Source: Tuctoria greenei (Eukaryota > Streptophyta > Magnoliopsida > Poales > Poaceae). Taken from it: 64,000 nucleotides of DNA. The DNA lies in assembly GCA_036927565.1 (NCBI GenBank), contig JAYESD010000001.1, positions 290,977,560-291,041,559 of the forward strand. Reading direction: 5' to 3'. The notes under the pieces are model-generated. The model did no database searches, had not been told where the DNA came from, and saw nothing but the letters and a program-made list of their open reading frames with translations. The translations under genes were made by a program, and so were the position numbers. Each line of letters starts with the position of its first letter. Position 1 is the first letter of the stretch. Positions 45,837 through 56,836 of the stretch are shown in pieces.

Positions 45837-48653
45837 TGTGATGCCCGGTTCTGAAAAATGAACCAAGCTAACGTATATGTGTGCCCAGGATGTTCATCAC
45901 ACATACACGAGTGCAATCACAAAAGAGTATACAGAAAATTACCACAGAACAAGATTAATTAACCAAATTTCATTACACAAACCAGAATATCCTCGAATAC
46001 AAACTCCAATGAATATTAATGACAAGTTCAACTAATGCAGCAAAAATAAACTAATTAAGCAAACTAAACAGCTAGGCAGCATAAGCAATAGGGTATAACG
46101 TAGCTCCAATAACACCACAGGCAAAGCTGACGGTAGACACGGCCTAGGACTCCGCATTATCGCCATTAAACTCCCAATCCTGACCTACAACTGTTGGGGG
46201 GGGGGGGGGGGTTGCAAGAGTGAGTACATGTCGTACTCAGCAAGTGTGGAAAGTATGACATGTGGCTGATTCAAATGACGACAATAATAATGGCAAAGTG
46301 CTGAAAAGTACAGTAAAACATTTGAAAAGCAATATATTACATATATGTGAAATAAACCCATCATAATCATAAGTAATACCATAATACCAGTCCACAATTC
46401 ACCATCCTCATCCATAATTCCAGATATCACCATTGCCAATAACCATATTCAATACCAAAAATAAATCCATAACCATCCATAACCATTACCAAACCATAAC
46501 CATCCCAATTACCAATTTCTCTCTAATCATGTAGGTCATCCAGGCGCTCATAACCGGGAGCACGACTATCATGATGGTTTTAATTAACTCTGCAGGGTTT
46601 GTACCTCTTTACCCACATGTTTGTGATTTCATCACCCGTCGGCGACTAAAGAACCTCCGTTATGCCAATTACACTTCCTTTGGTGTATGGCCAAGAGATC
46701 ACAAAATAGCCTTTACAAAGGGATTACTAGCCTATTTAGACCCCACTGAGGTTTCACCGGTGGCGATGTCTCCCGCAGAGCACATCTTCAACCAAGAGCC
46801 CCCTCTTGAGCCATTCGGATCTCAGGGTAGTCCCACCAATCATCAACAAACCCAATCCGACTACCCCTTCCCCGAGCATCCACAATGGTCCAAACAGCAC
46901 TAGCAAATCCCTAATTAATCAGCTACGTCGCACCCATACTTGGCCTCGTGGTGGCACTATAGTCCTGGCTTATTCTCGCATGAACCGGTCCTTAGATCTA
47001 AAGCAAGCAAACCACCATAACATCCAACCCATCCACATACCAGGCTTGCTTAGATCACCCATTACCATACCATATTAACCAGTTCATGTTAACCATAATC
47101 TCATCTATGCATAATTAAATTGAATGATATAGTTATTCCCATCCCAGTTGATTAAGCGAAGCAAAAGGTAAAAAGTCCATCCCGACGCTCTACCATAAAT
47201 TCCAGGTGACAAGGGTGGTTTAGCAAGTCTAGTAAACTTCCTACCATAGGATTCCCATCAAATTGACACAAGCATGCAATTTTACAAACAAAACATTTAT
47301 TTTAAAACAGGATCAATATGCTTCAAGAACACTTGCCTTGCTCTTGCTGTTGATTAGGGTCAAAGCCTTCAAACTCCTGGTGCTGTAGATCCTCCGCGGC
47401 ACTTTCTAGCGCAAATCCGTCTAATCCATACAATAAACATACAAGACAAGAAACACAATCAAAGAGTGCGCAAATATTACTCAATATGACATGACATGCA
47501 TGATTAATGCAAATGCAAGGTAGAACTTGTTACTAGATTGCTTTTAATGATCACTAACTAGCTCTAATAGATTTTAACAAGTTTATACAGGCTTGGGGTC
47601 GATTAGATCAAATTTTAGAATTAATTCAACATAATTTAACCAGAAAGATCGGACTAGTCTGCTAGGGGCCGGACAAGTCCGCACTTGACGAGATCAGCAG
47701 ATTAGGGTTTTCTAGATCGATGTGAATTTGGAGATTAGGGGTTGAATTCACGTAAGGACAAGAGAATAGAAGGTATACCAGGTGTTTAGAACCCCAATGA
47801 ATCAAAAAACTTGGAGGTAGCACTTGGATCTTGGTGTTCTAGGGTTGGTGATGAAGTTGGGAGGAATTGGTGGTGAAGAACGAAACTTGGTGGAGATCTT
47901 GATCCTCTTTTGTTTCCTCCTCTTATTCTTCTTGCTTGGGATCTTCTTCTCCCTCCTTGATGGTGGCTCTCCACGAACTAGGGTTTGGGTGGGTGGAAAA
48001 GTGGCAAATAGATGTCAAACCAAGGGGTGGGGTTGTTTATATAGAGGTGGAGGCTAGGGTTAGATGGATTTCGAGTTTTGGGATGAGTAGAGGCCGGTTT
48101 AGAGTCCCACATGGGCTCTAAAAGAGTTGGTCACGACGTCCCTAGGCCCACTTAACGTGAAACCCAAGAAACAAGTCGTAAAACAAAAGATCAACTCGGA
48201 GTCGCGAAATATCGGACAAGTCCGGATAGGACCAGACTAGTCCAAAGTCGTCCAGAGAGAAAATCGGACAAGTCTGGCCTAAAATCGGACAAGTCCGATC
48301 TTAGTCAGAAAGGAAAACGGACAAGTCCGCTGGAACACCGGACTAGTCCGGACAAGTCCAGGGACTTAACAAATTTTCAAGGATTCATGGAATATCGGAC
48401 TAGTCCGCACAAGATCGGACAAGTCCGAAGTTGTCCAGAGGCAAATATCGGACTAATCCGCAGCAAAAACAGACAAGTCCATTTTTAGACAGAGAGAAAT
48501 CGGACTAGTCCTCAGCAAAACCGGACTTTCCTACATTTTAAAGTGCGGTTTTGCTCCAAATCAATTTTAAACTTGTTCCTCTTGTTATGGGTTAATGTTA
48601 AACATGTATATGAATGTATGCAAGGCATGATGCATGAAAATGAGGGTGTTACA
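45837..48653 (-). repeat. 3' LTR of element E
   Basis: 2,817 bp; on the minus strand TGTAACACCC...GGGCATCACA. A TATA box (TATATAAA) is at 48043-48036 on the minus strand. The palindrome array is at 48213-48512. A run of about 17 G (plus strand) lies at 46195-46211; in the sister LTR the run has about 9. Confidence 0.92.
48213..48512. repeat. Array of 12-bp palindromes CGGACWAGTCCG in U3 of the E 3' LTR
   Basis: About 12 exact or near-exact copies in 300 bp, alternating CGGACAAGTCCG and CGGACTAGTCCG with 10-40 bp between them. It lies upstream of the TATA box (48036-48043, minus strand). Two further copies are at about 47650 and 47677. Confidence 0.85.
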
Positions 48654-51600
48654 AACCTACCCCCCTTAAAATGAATCTCGCCCTCGAGATTCGACGCGGA
48701 AGAGAAGAGATAGGGAAAGTCCTTCTTGATGTCATCCTCCAATTCCCACGTTGCTTCTTCTTCGGTGTGGTGCTTCCATTGAACTTTACACCATCTAATA
48801 ATCTTGTTCCTTGTGACTCTTTCCTTAGTTTCCAAGATTTTGATCGGTTGTTCGACATAAGTAAAATCTTCCTCTAGTTCCAATTCTTCCATTGGCACTT
48901 GTTCTTCCGGTACTCTCAAACACTTCTTGAGCTGGGAAACATGAAAGACATCATGTACATCTGAAAGATGAGCTGGCATCCCCAACTTATACGCTACTTC
49001 TCCCCTTTTGTCCAAAATCTTGAATGGTCCAATATAACGAGGTGCTAGCTTTCCTCTTATGTTAAACCTCTTATGACCCCTCATTGGTGACACCTTGAGG
49101 TAAACAAAATCTCCTATCTCAAAGGCTAATTTCCTTCTCCTATTGTCCGCATAGCCTTTTTGTCTTGATTGGGCAGCCCTCAAGTTTTCACGAATTATTT
49201 GGACTTGCTTTTCGGCTTCTTGCAACACATCCGGACCAAATACTTGAGTTTCCCCTGCTTCATTCCAGAATAAAGGTGTCCTACACTTCCTCCCATAAAG
49301 CGCTTCATATGGTGACATCTTCAAACTTGCTTGGTAACTATTATTGTATGAAAATTCCGCGTATGGCAAGCTTTTGTCCCAATTTTTCCCATGCTTTAAA
49401 GCACAAGATCTTAACATGTCCTCTAAAATCTGATTGGTCCTCTCGGTTTGCCCATCCGTTTGAGGATGATATGCTGAACTAAAATTCAATCTCGTTCCCA
49501 ATGATTCATGCAATTTTTGCCAAAACCTGGAAGTAAATTGAGAACCTCTATCCGAGACTATCTTCTTCGGTACTCCATGTCGGCACACAATATGCTCCAT
49601 ATACAATTCTGCTAGCTTCGCGGTGGTATATGTGGTCTTGACAGGAATGAAGTGAGCTGATTTTGTCAACCGATCTACAATGACCCATATTGAATCATAG
49701 CCAGACTGGGTTCGCGGTAATCCAACTATAAAGTCCATACCAATCTCTTCCCACTTCCACTCTGGAATCTTCAATGGCTGCAATAACCCTGCTGACCTTT
49801 GATGTTCCGCCTTGACTCGTTGGCACACGTCACACAATGCAACATATTCGGCTATGTCCTTCTTCATGCTATCCCACCAATAGCAAGTCTTCAGGTCTTT
49901 GTACATCTTCGTACAACCTGGGTGAACCGAGTAAGGCGAGTCATGTGTCTCCTTTAATATTGTCTCCCGTATGTGCTTCACATTAGGCACAACGATCCTC
50001 TTTCCAAGCCATAAGGTACCATGTTCATCCTCGTCAAATCTGAATTCTCTCCCTTCTTCGGTTCTTTCCTTGATTTCCTTGATCTCCTCATCTGTGGTTT
50101 GTGCCTCTCGAATTTCTTGCTCCAAGGTTGGGTTTAACTCCATCATCTCCATCTCGTTTACAAACCCAAGGTTCAACCGTTCAAACTCCTTGCATAGCTC
50201 CGATGGTATCTCTCGAACTGTGAGTTGGTGACTTACTCCCTTTCTACTCAAAGCATCGGCCACTACATTGGCCTTCCCCGGATGATAGTTGATCCCCAAA
50301 TCATAATCTTTGATGAGCTCCAACCATCTTCGTTTCCTCAAGTTCAGATCCATTTGTGTGAAAATATACTTCAAACTCTTATGATCCGTATAAATTTCAC
50401 ACCTATGTCCAAGAATATAGTGTCTCCAAATCTTCAATGCATGTACCACGGCCGCGAGTTCCAAATCGTGCGTGGGGTAATTCTGCTCATGTTTCTTCAA
50501 TTGTCTTGATGCATAGGCGACCACTTGACCTTCTTGCATCAATACACATCCAAGCCCTTGTCTTGATGCGTCACAATAAATATCAAAACTCTTGCTTACA
50601 TCCGGCAATACCAAAACTGGGGCTGTTGTTAACCTCTTCTTCAACTCCTCAAAACTGTTTTGACAAGCTTCAGTCCATTGGAACGCCTTTCCCTTCATTA
50701 GCAACTCCGTCATAGGCTTGGCTATCTTGGAAAAGTCCTTGATGAATCTACGGTAATATCCAGCCATCCCAAGAAAACTCCTTATTTCCTTGACATTTTG
50801 CGGCGGTTCCCACTTCAACACGTCCCTCACTTTACCAGGGTCAACCGATACTCCTCCTCCTGAGATGATATGACCCAAAAATGGCACCTCTTTCAACCAT
50901 AACTGACACTTGTTGAACTTGGCATACAACTGATGCTCCCTCAATTTCTGCAACGTAAGCCTCAAGTGTTCCTCATGTTCCTTCTCATCCTTCGAGTAGA
51001 TCATAATATCATCAATAAACACCACAACGAACTTATCTAAGTACTCCATGAAGACCTTATTCATGAGGTACATAAAGTAGGCAGGTGCATTTGTCAATCC
51101 AAAAGACATCACGGTGTACTCATAAGATCCATACAGTGTCCTAAAAGCTGTCTTGGGTATGTCCGACGGTCTAATCTTCATTTGAAAGTATCCTGACCTC
51201 AAGTCAATCTTAGAGAAGACACAAGCACCCTTCATCTGATCAAACAAGTATTCTATGCGTGGCAAGGTGTACTTGTTCTTGATTGTTACCTCGTTGAGAG
51301 CTCGGTAATCCACACACATCCTTTGGGATCCGTCCTTCTTGTCCACAAATAGAACGGGCGCTCCCCAAGGCGAAGAGCTAGGGCGAATGAAACCCTTCTC
51401 TAATTGCTCTTGAATCTGCTTCTTGAGCTCCGCTAATTCCATAGGAGGCATCCTATACGGCCTCTTAGATATAGGTGCAGTTCCAGGTATTAAATCAATA
51501 ACAAACTCAATGTCTCGATCGGGTGGCATACCTGGCAACTCGTCTGGAAAAACATCCAAAAATTTGCACACCACCGGAATCTCCTCAATTGTGGCACCGT

Positions 51601-51769
51601 CCATATGATTCAACTCCAATTGCTTCGGTGCGGTTTGAGATGCTTCAAATTCTACGGTGATCCCTTCCTCATTGGTCAACTTCACCGTCTTTGTGGCACA
51701 CTCAATAACTCCATTGTGCTTCCTCAACCAGTCCATACCAAGTATAATGTCCAATCCTTGAGAATCCAA
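48512..51769 (-). CDS. Element E pol: protease end, RT, RNase H, integrase, chromodomain
   Basis: An open frame of 1,085 codons. The Met at 51769 is internal (protease end, LDIILGMDWL), so the real protein starts upstream in gag. RT is at about residues 95-300 with catalytic FIDD at 251-254. RNase H is at about 390-510 (DASRQG, YTDHKSL, ADALSR). Integrase has zinc residues His609/616 and Cys646/649 and catalytic Asp679, Asp740 and Glu776. The GPF/Y-like module is near 910-945. A chromodomain is at about 975-1020 (VQWKHHTEEEATWEL). The last 47 codons lie inside the 3' LTR (below 48653). All catalytic residues seen are intact. The chromodomain identifies a chromovirus; such domains guide insertion to marked chromatin. 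Confidence 0.9.
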   Translation of the reverse strand: MDSQGLDIILGMDWLRKHNGVIECATKTVKLTNEEGITVEFEASQTAPKQLELNHMDGATIEEIPVVCKFLDVFPDELPGMPPDRDIEFVIDLIPGTAPISKRPYRMPPMELAELKKQIQEQLEKGFIRPSSSPWGAPVLFVDKKDGSQRMCVDYRALNEVTIKNKYTLPRIEYLFDQMKGACVFSKIDLRSGYFQMKIRPSDIPKTAFRTLYGSYEYTVMSFGLTNAPAYFMYLMNKVFMEYLDKFVVVFIDDIMIYSKDEKEHEEHLRLTLQKLREHQLYAKFNKCQLWLKEVPFLGHIISGGGVSVDPGKVRDVLKWEPPQNVKEIRSFLGMAGYYRRFIKDFSKIAKPMTELLMKGKAFQWTEACQNSFEELKKRLTTAPVLVLPDVSKSFDIYCDASRQGLGCVLMQEGQVVAYASRQLKKHEQNYPTHDLELAAVVHALKIWRHYILGHRCEIYTDHKSLKYIFTQMDLNLRKRRWLELIKDYDLGINYHPGKANVVADALSRKGVSHQLTVREIPSELCKEFERLNLGFVNEMEMMELNPTLEQEIREAQTTDEEIKEIKERTEEGREFRFDEDEHGTLWLGKRIVVPNVKHIRETILKETHDSPYSVHPGCTKMYKDLKTCYWWDSMKKDIAEYVALCDVCQRVKAEHQRSAGLLQPLKIPEWKWEEIGMDFIVGLPRTQSGYDSIWVIVDRLTKSAHFIPVKTTYTTAKLAELYMEHIVCRHGVPKKIVSDRGSQFTSRFWQKLHESLGTRLNFSSAYHPQTDGQTERTNQILEDMLRSCALKHGKNWDKSLPYAEFSYNNSYQASLKMSPYEALYGRKCRTPLFWNEAGETQVFGPDVLQEAEKQVQIIRENLRAAQSRQKGYADNRRRKLAFEIGDFVYLKVSPMRGHKRFNIRGKLAPRYIGPFKILDKRGEVAYKLGMPAHLSDVHDVFHVSQLKKCLRVPEEQVPMEELELEEDFTYVEQPIKILETKERVTRNKIIRWCKVQWKHHTEEEATWELEDDIKKDFPYLFSSASNLEGEIHFKGGRFVTPSFSCIMPCIHSYTCLTLTHNKRNKFKIDLEQNRTLKCRKVRFC

Positions 51770-53214
51770 AACAATGAGGTTGGCGGAGAAGTCTACCCCC
51801 CCTTATTCTAAGGCTTACTTTTAGACATACTATATTTGTCCTCATCTCTCCTCCAGGAGACTTAACCAATAGAGTAAACTTCATATGAGAGATAGGCAAA
51901 CTATACTTGGCAACATACTTTGATGCAATGAATGAATGCGATGCTCTGGAATCAAATAACATAGTCGCGGGGTTGGAGTTTGCAAGAAACATACCAATGA
52001 CCACATCATCTGCTTGTTGAGCATCCTCCATAGAGACATGATTCACATTGCCATGAGCAAAATTCTGCTGTCCTCGGTTCTCTTGTGGCTGTCCTCCACT
52101 GGGTCTTGGGTTTTGCCTCGGTGCATTGCTTCCTTGACCAAGACCTGACTTAGGACATTGGTGCGCAAAGTGTCCAGCTTATCCACAAGTATAACACTTC
52201 TTAACTCCACCAGAATTATTGGGACGAGCTTGGTTTTGAGCATTGGTTTCAGGAAAATCAGCACGAGGCGCATAAGGCATTGGAGGCCTAGGTGCTTGCA
52301 TAACAGGGCGCTGCTGCTCAAACTGAGTTGGGCGTGGTGCATAACCAGGGCGCTGAGCAGGAATAGAGGAGCTGTAATGAGGCGCATTGGGTGGTGCAAG
52401 GCGAGGGAGCACATTACTTCCTTGTTGCTGTCCTTGATATGGCGCCTTCCTCTTGATTTCTTGCTCCATCTCACGGATCTTGTTCTCAACCACAATTGCT
52501 TTGTCCACAAGCTTCTGAAAATTTGCATAGTCACAATTGAGTAGTTGAACTTGGATCTCATTGTTCAATCCCCTCATGAACAAATATTGCTTCCGGCTGT
52601 CCCGACTAACATCCTCAGGCGCGTACCTTGAGAGTTGAGTGAATTTATTGAGATATTTACTCACGCTTGATCTTCCTTGCCTTAAATTCTCAAATTCTTG
52701 CCTCTTCAAGATCATAACTCCCTGGGGCACATAATGAGAACGGAAACTCTCCTTGAATTCCGCCCAGGTAATTCTCTCTTTGTCTCATGAGCATTGCAAT
52801 AAGAATCCCACAATCTGTAGCTGCTCCAACGAGTTGATGAGAAGCAAACAATACCTTCTCCCGGTCACTGCATTGGACAATAGCTAGCTTCTTCTCCACG
52901 GACTTGAGCCAATCGTCCGCATCCATAGGGTCAGCAGCTTGAGCAAAGGTCGGTGGCCTAGTCCTCATAAACTCTCCCAATCGGTTATGAGGAGGCGGGG
53001 GTGGCGGTGGAGGCATGTGGGGCCGATTGTTGATATTGCCAGCCTGCAGCTGTCCCATAGTCTGTATCATGGTCTGCATGAGCTGGTTTTGCATGGCTAG
53101 TAGCTGCTCAATATTGATAGCTCCATGAGCAGGTCCTTGTCCATTGTTGTTCTGAGGCACTCCATTGTTCTCCTCCTCATCATTGCCATCCCTCTGGTTG
53201 CGAGGCCTCACCAT
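51770..53214 (-). pseudogene. Element E gag and protease start (frameshifted)
   Basis: ATG at 53214 (MVRPRNQRDG). The N-terminal half (to about 52800) has a Pro run and the gag core start (MDADDWLKSVEKKL). The frame then shifts, and gag resumes at 52730 with MILKRQEFENLRQG and an RNA-binding part. The zinc knuckle CYTCG is followed by TAA (52181-52179), then AGHFAHQC. In the next segment (52046 on) the protease reads FDSRASHSF, with Arg in place of the Gly of the catalytic D-S/T-G. A 7-G run (plus 51796-51802) shifts the frame between the protease and the rest of pol. Confidence 0.8.
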
Positions 53215-53470
53215 CTGAAGAAGAGCAATAGGTAAGAATTTAGAAACGTCCCCAACTAAATGCATCAAGGGATATGAAGCTAACCAACTAGATATACTAG
53301 CCTAGGTGGACATGGTAATGCTAAAGCATCCCAAAATCCTCTATTAAGCACTCAAGCAAACAATATATATAGCAAACACCACTCCAAGCAAAAACACATC
53401 GATTCCTGAGTGCTCCTATGTGCTCTAAAGTGTCCATTCTATCTAGGCTGCGTCCTACGGTCAACCTGTG

Positions 53471-53482
53471 GCTCTGATACCA
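53471..53482 (-). promoter_or_regulatory. Primer binding site of element E (initiator tRNA-Met)
   Basis: TGGTATCAGAGC on the minus strand, four bases inside the 5' LTR end at 53486. Confidence 0.85.
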
Positions 53483-53485
53483 ATC

Positions 53486-56304
53486 TGTGACGCCCGGTTC
53501 CGAAAAATGAACCAAGCTGACGTATATGTGTGCCCAGGATGTTCATCACACATACACGAGTGCAATCACAAAAGAGTATACAGAAAATTAGCAAAGAACA
53601 AGATTAATTAACCAAATTTCATTACACAAACAAGAATATCCTCGAATACAAACTCCAATGAATATTAATGACAAGTTCAACTAATGCAACAGAAATAAAC
53701 TAATTAAGCAAACTAAACAGCTAGGCAGCATAAGCAATAGGGTATAACGTAGCTCCAATAACACAACAGGCAAAGCTGACGGTAGACACGGCCTAGGACT
53801 CTGCATTATCGCCATTAAACTCCCAATCCTGACCTGCAACTGTTGGGGGGGGGGATTGCAAGAGTGAGTACATGTCGTACTCAGCAAGTGTGGAAAGTAT
53901 GACATGTGGCTGATTCAAATGACGACAATAATAATGCCAAAGTGCTGAAAAGTACAGTAAAACATTTGAAAAGCAATATATTACATATATGTGAAATAAA
54001 CCCATCATAATCATAAGTAATACCATATTACCAGTCCACAATTCACCATCCTCATCCATAATTCCAGATTTCACCATTGCCAATAACCATATTCAATACC
54101 AAAAATAAATCCATAACCATCCATAACCATTACCAAACCATAACCATCCCAATTACCAATTTCCCTCTAATCATGTAGGTCATCCAGGCGCTCATAACCG
54201 GGAGCACGGCTATCATGATAGTTTTAATTAACTCTGCAGAGTTTGTACCTCTTTACCCACGTGTTTGTGATTTCATCACCCGTCGGCGACTAAAGAACCT
54301 CCCTTATGCCAATTACACATCCTTTGGTGTATGGCCAAGAGATCACAAAATAGCCTTTACAAAGGGATTACTAGCCCATTTAGACCCCACTGAGGTTTCA
54401 CCGGTGGCGATGTCTCCCGCAGAGCACATCTTCAACCAAGGGCCCCCTCTTGAGCCATTCGGATCCCAGGGTAGTCCCACCAATCATCAACAAACCCAAT
54501 CCGACTACCCCTTCCCCGAGCATCCACAATGGTCCAAACAGCACTAGCAAAGCCCTAATTAATGAGCTACGCCGCACCCAAACTTGGCCTCGTGGTGGCA
54601 CTGTAGTCCTGGCTTATTCTCGCATGAACCGGTCCTTAGATCTAAAACAAGCAAACCACCATAACATCCAACCCATCCACATACCAGGCTTGCTTAGATC
54701 ACCCATTACCATACCATATTAACCAGTTCATGTTAAACATAATCTCATCCATGCATAATTAAATTGAATGAGATAGTTATTCCCATCCCAGTTGATTAAG
54801 CGAAGCAAAAGGTAAAAAGTCCATCCCGACGCTCTACCATAAATTCCAGGTGACAAGGGTGGTTTAGCAAGTCTAGTAAACTTCCTACCATAGGATTCCC
54901 ATCAAATTGACACAAGCATGCAATTTTACAAACAAAACATTTATTTTAAGACAGGATCAATATGCTTCAAGGACACTTGCCTTGCTCTTGCTGTTGATTA
55001 GGGTCAAAGCCTTCAAACTCCTGGTGCTGTAGATCCTCCGCGGCACTTTCTAGCGCAAATCCGTCTAATCCATACAATAAACATACAAGACAAGAAACAC
55101 AATCAAAGAGTGCACAAATATTACTCAATATGACATGACATGCATGATTAATGCAAATGCAAGGTAGAACTTGTTACTAGATTGCTTTTAATGATCACTA
55201 ACTAGCTCTAATAGATTTTAACAAGTTTATACAGGCTTGGGGTCGATTAGATCAAATTTTAGAATTAATTCAACATAATTTAATCAGAAAGATCGGACTA
55301 GTCCGCTAGGGACCGGACAAGTCCGCACTTGACGAGATCAGCAGATTAGGGTTTTCTAGATCGACGTGAATTTGGAGATTAGGGGTTGAATTCACATAAG
55401 GACAAGAGAATAGAAGGTATACCAGGTGTTTAGAACCCCAATGAATCAAGAAACTTGGAGGTAGTACTTGGATCTTGGTGTTCTAGGGTTGGTGATGAAC
55501 TTGGGAGGAATTGGTGGTGAAGAACGAAATGTGGTGGAGATCTTGATCCTCTTTCGTTTCCTCCTCTTATTCTTCTTACTTGGGATCTTCTCCCTCCTTG
55601 ATGGTGGCTCTCCACGAACTAGGGTTTGGGTGGGTGGAAAAGTGGCAAATAGATGTCAAACCAAGGGGTGGGGTTGTTTATATAGAGGTGGAGGCTAGGG
55701 TTAGATGGATTTCGAGTTTTGGGATGAGTAGAGGCCGGTTTAGAGTCCCACATGGGCTCTAAAAGAGTTGGGCACGACGTCCCTAGGCCCACTTAACGTG
55801 AAACCCAAGAAACAAGTCGTAAAACAAAAGATCAACTCGGAGTCGCGAAATATCGGACAAGTCCGGACAGGACCGGACTAGTCCGAAGTCGTCCAGAGAG
55901 AAAATCAGAAAAGTCTGGCCTAAAATCGGACAAGTCCGATCTTAGTCAGAAAGGAAAACGGACAAGTCCGCTGGAACACCGGACTAGTCCGGACAAGTCC
56001 AGGGACTTAACAAATTTTCAAGGATTCATGGAATATCGGACTAATCCGCACAAGATCGGACAAGTCCGAAGTTGTCCAAAGGCAAATATCGGACTAATCC
56101 GCAGCAAAAACGGACAAGTCCGTTTTTAGACAGAGAGAAATCGGACTAGTCCTCAGCAAAACCAGACTAGTCCGCACTTTCCTACATTTTTAAGTGCGGT
56201 TTTGCTCCAAATCAATTTTAAACTTGTTCCTCTTGTTATGGGTTAATGTTAAACATGTATATGAATGTATGCCAGGCATGATGCATGAAAATGAGGGTGT
56301 TACA
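53486..56304 (-). repeat. 5' LTR of element E
   Basis: 2,819 bp, nearly identical to 45837-48653, differing by scattered substitutions and small indels. TATA box at 55684-55677 (minus). The palindrome array at 55854-56174 keeps one unit (near 56163) that the sister LTR has lost. Confidence 0.92.
55854..56174. repeat. Array of 12-bp palindromes in U3 of the E 5' LTR
   Basis: Same array as in the 3' LTR, with one additional unit at about 56163-56174. Confidence 0.85.
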
Positions 56305-56590
56305 GATGTGGACGTAAAGAGTTGGTCAGAAAGGTCCAACCGACTAGGTTATGGACTCAGGCTGCGACTGAGTCGGGTTTGACTCAAATATGGAAAGATT
56401 TGAGTTGGTTATGATAGGATTTCGTGTGGGTCACGAATTTGAGTTGTTTATGGATGTGGGATACATTCCTAAGGTGTTTGGAAGTCTTGACATTGCTTCT
56501 ATCTGCGTATAGAAGAATCTTGAGCAGTTATGGAAAGTTACGATTCGTGATCTGAGTAGGATTAGGTTCCTGATCTGAGTTGAGTTGACT
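56305..56590 (+). repeat. 3' LTR of element D, right part, truncated
   Basis: Resumes GATGTGGACGTAAAGAG (target duplication GATGT) and matches 36009-36292 of the 5' LTR. It then stops matching at GAGTTGAGTTG; the U3/R end with the TATA box and LTR end is gone. Confidence 0.85.
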
Positions 56591-56836
56591 TGATATCTAG
56601 GCTATGCTTGCTCCATTTGCTGTTCTATCTTTCAATTACCCATGAATAGGAGAAGGCATAACTCCCATAATGACTTAAGAAGGGTGAAGGACCATAGCCA
56701 CTTTTTGCAATACTAGGTAGAATATTTTGTTGTGCACTTGGTACTTTCGAAAGGTAGAACATTGTAGCAACTCCTGATCATCAACCTAAAGTCTTGACTT
56801 TGCTCGGGACGAGCAAAGGATAAGCTTGGGGGAGTT
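56591..56836 (+). other. 3' internal remnant and polypurine tract of element B
   Basis: Begins at the deletion junction with D and ends AAGCTTGGGGGAGTT, a Gypsy polypurine tract immediately before the 3' LTR. No coding sequence remains. Confidence 0.7.

Larger units (their letters stand above)
45837..56304 (-). mobile_element. Element E: chromovirus (Tekay/Del-like Gypsy) inserted in the 3' LTR of D
   Basis: 10,468 bp with LTRs at both ends, 5-bp duplication GATGT (45832-45836 and 56305-56309), PBS, gag-pol with a chromodomain and a polypurine tract (AAGGGGGGTAGG on the minus strand). It is the best-preserved and, by the very similar LTRs, the youngest LTR element of the nest. Gag and the protease junction are frameshifted, so it is probably not autonomous. 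Confidence 0.93.
35337..56590 (+). mobile_element. Element D: SIRE/Maximus-like Ty1/Copia retrotransposon, rearranged and truncated
   Basis: 5' LTR 35337-36924, primer site 36927-36938, duplicated gag, protease, integrase, partial RT, 3' LTR from 45155. The 3' LTR is split by element E and then ends abruptly at about 56590 after GAGTTGAGTTG, roughly 960 bp into the LTR. The long gag with a coiled coil and two zinc knuckles, the 1.6-kb LTR and the long untranslated stretch before the 3' LTR are typical of the SIRE/Maximus (Opie/Ji) lineage. Not autonomous. Confidence 0.85.

Noticed and set aside
46571..46903. 110-codon plus-strand ORF, also present at 54215-54547
   Set aside because: It lies in both LTRs of E in antisense orientation. 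Its preservation reflects recent LTR identity, not selection, and no domain is recognised.
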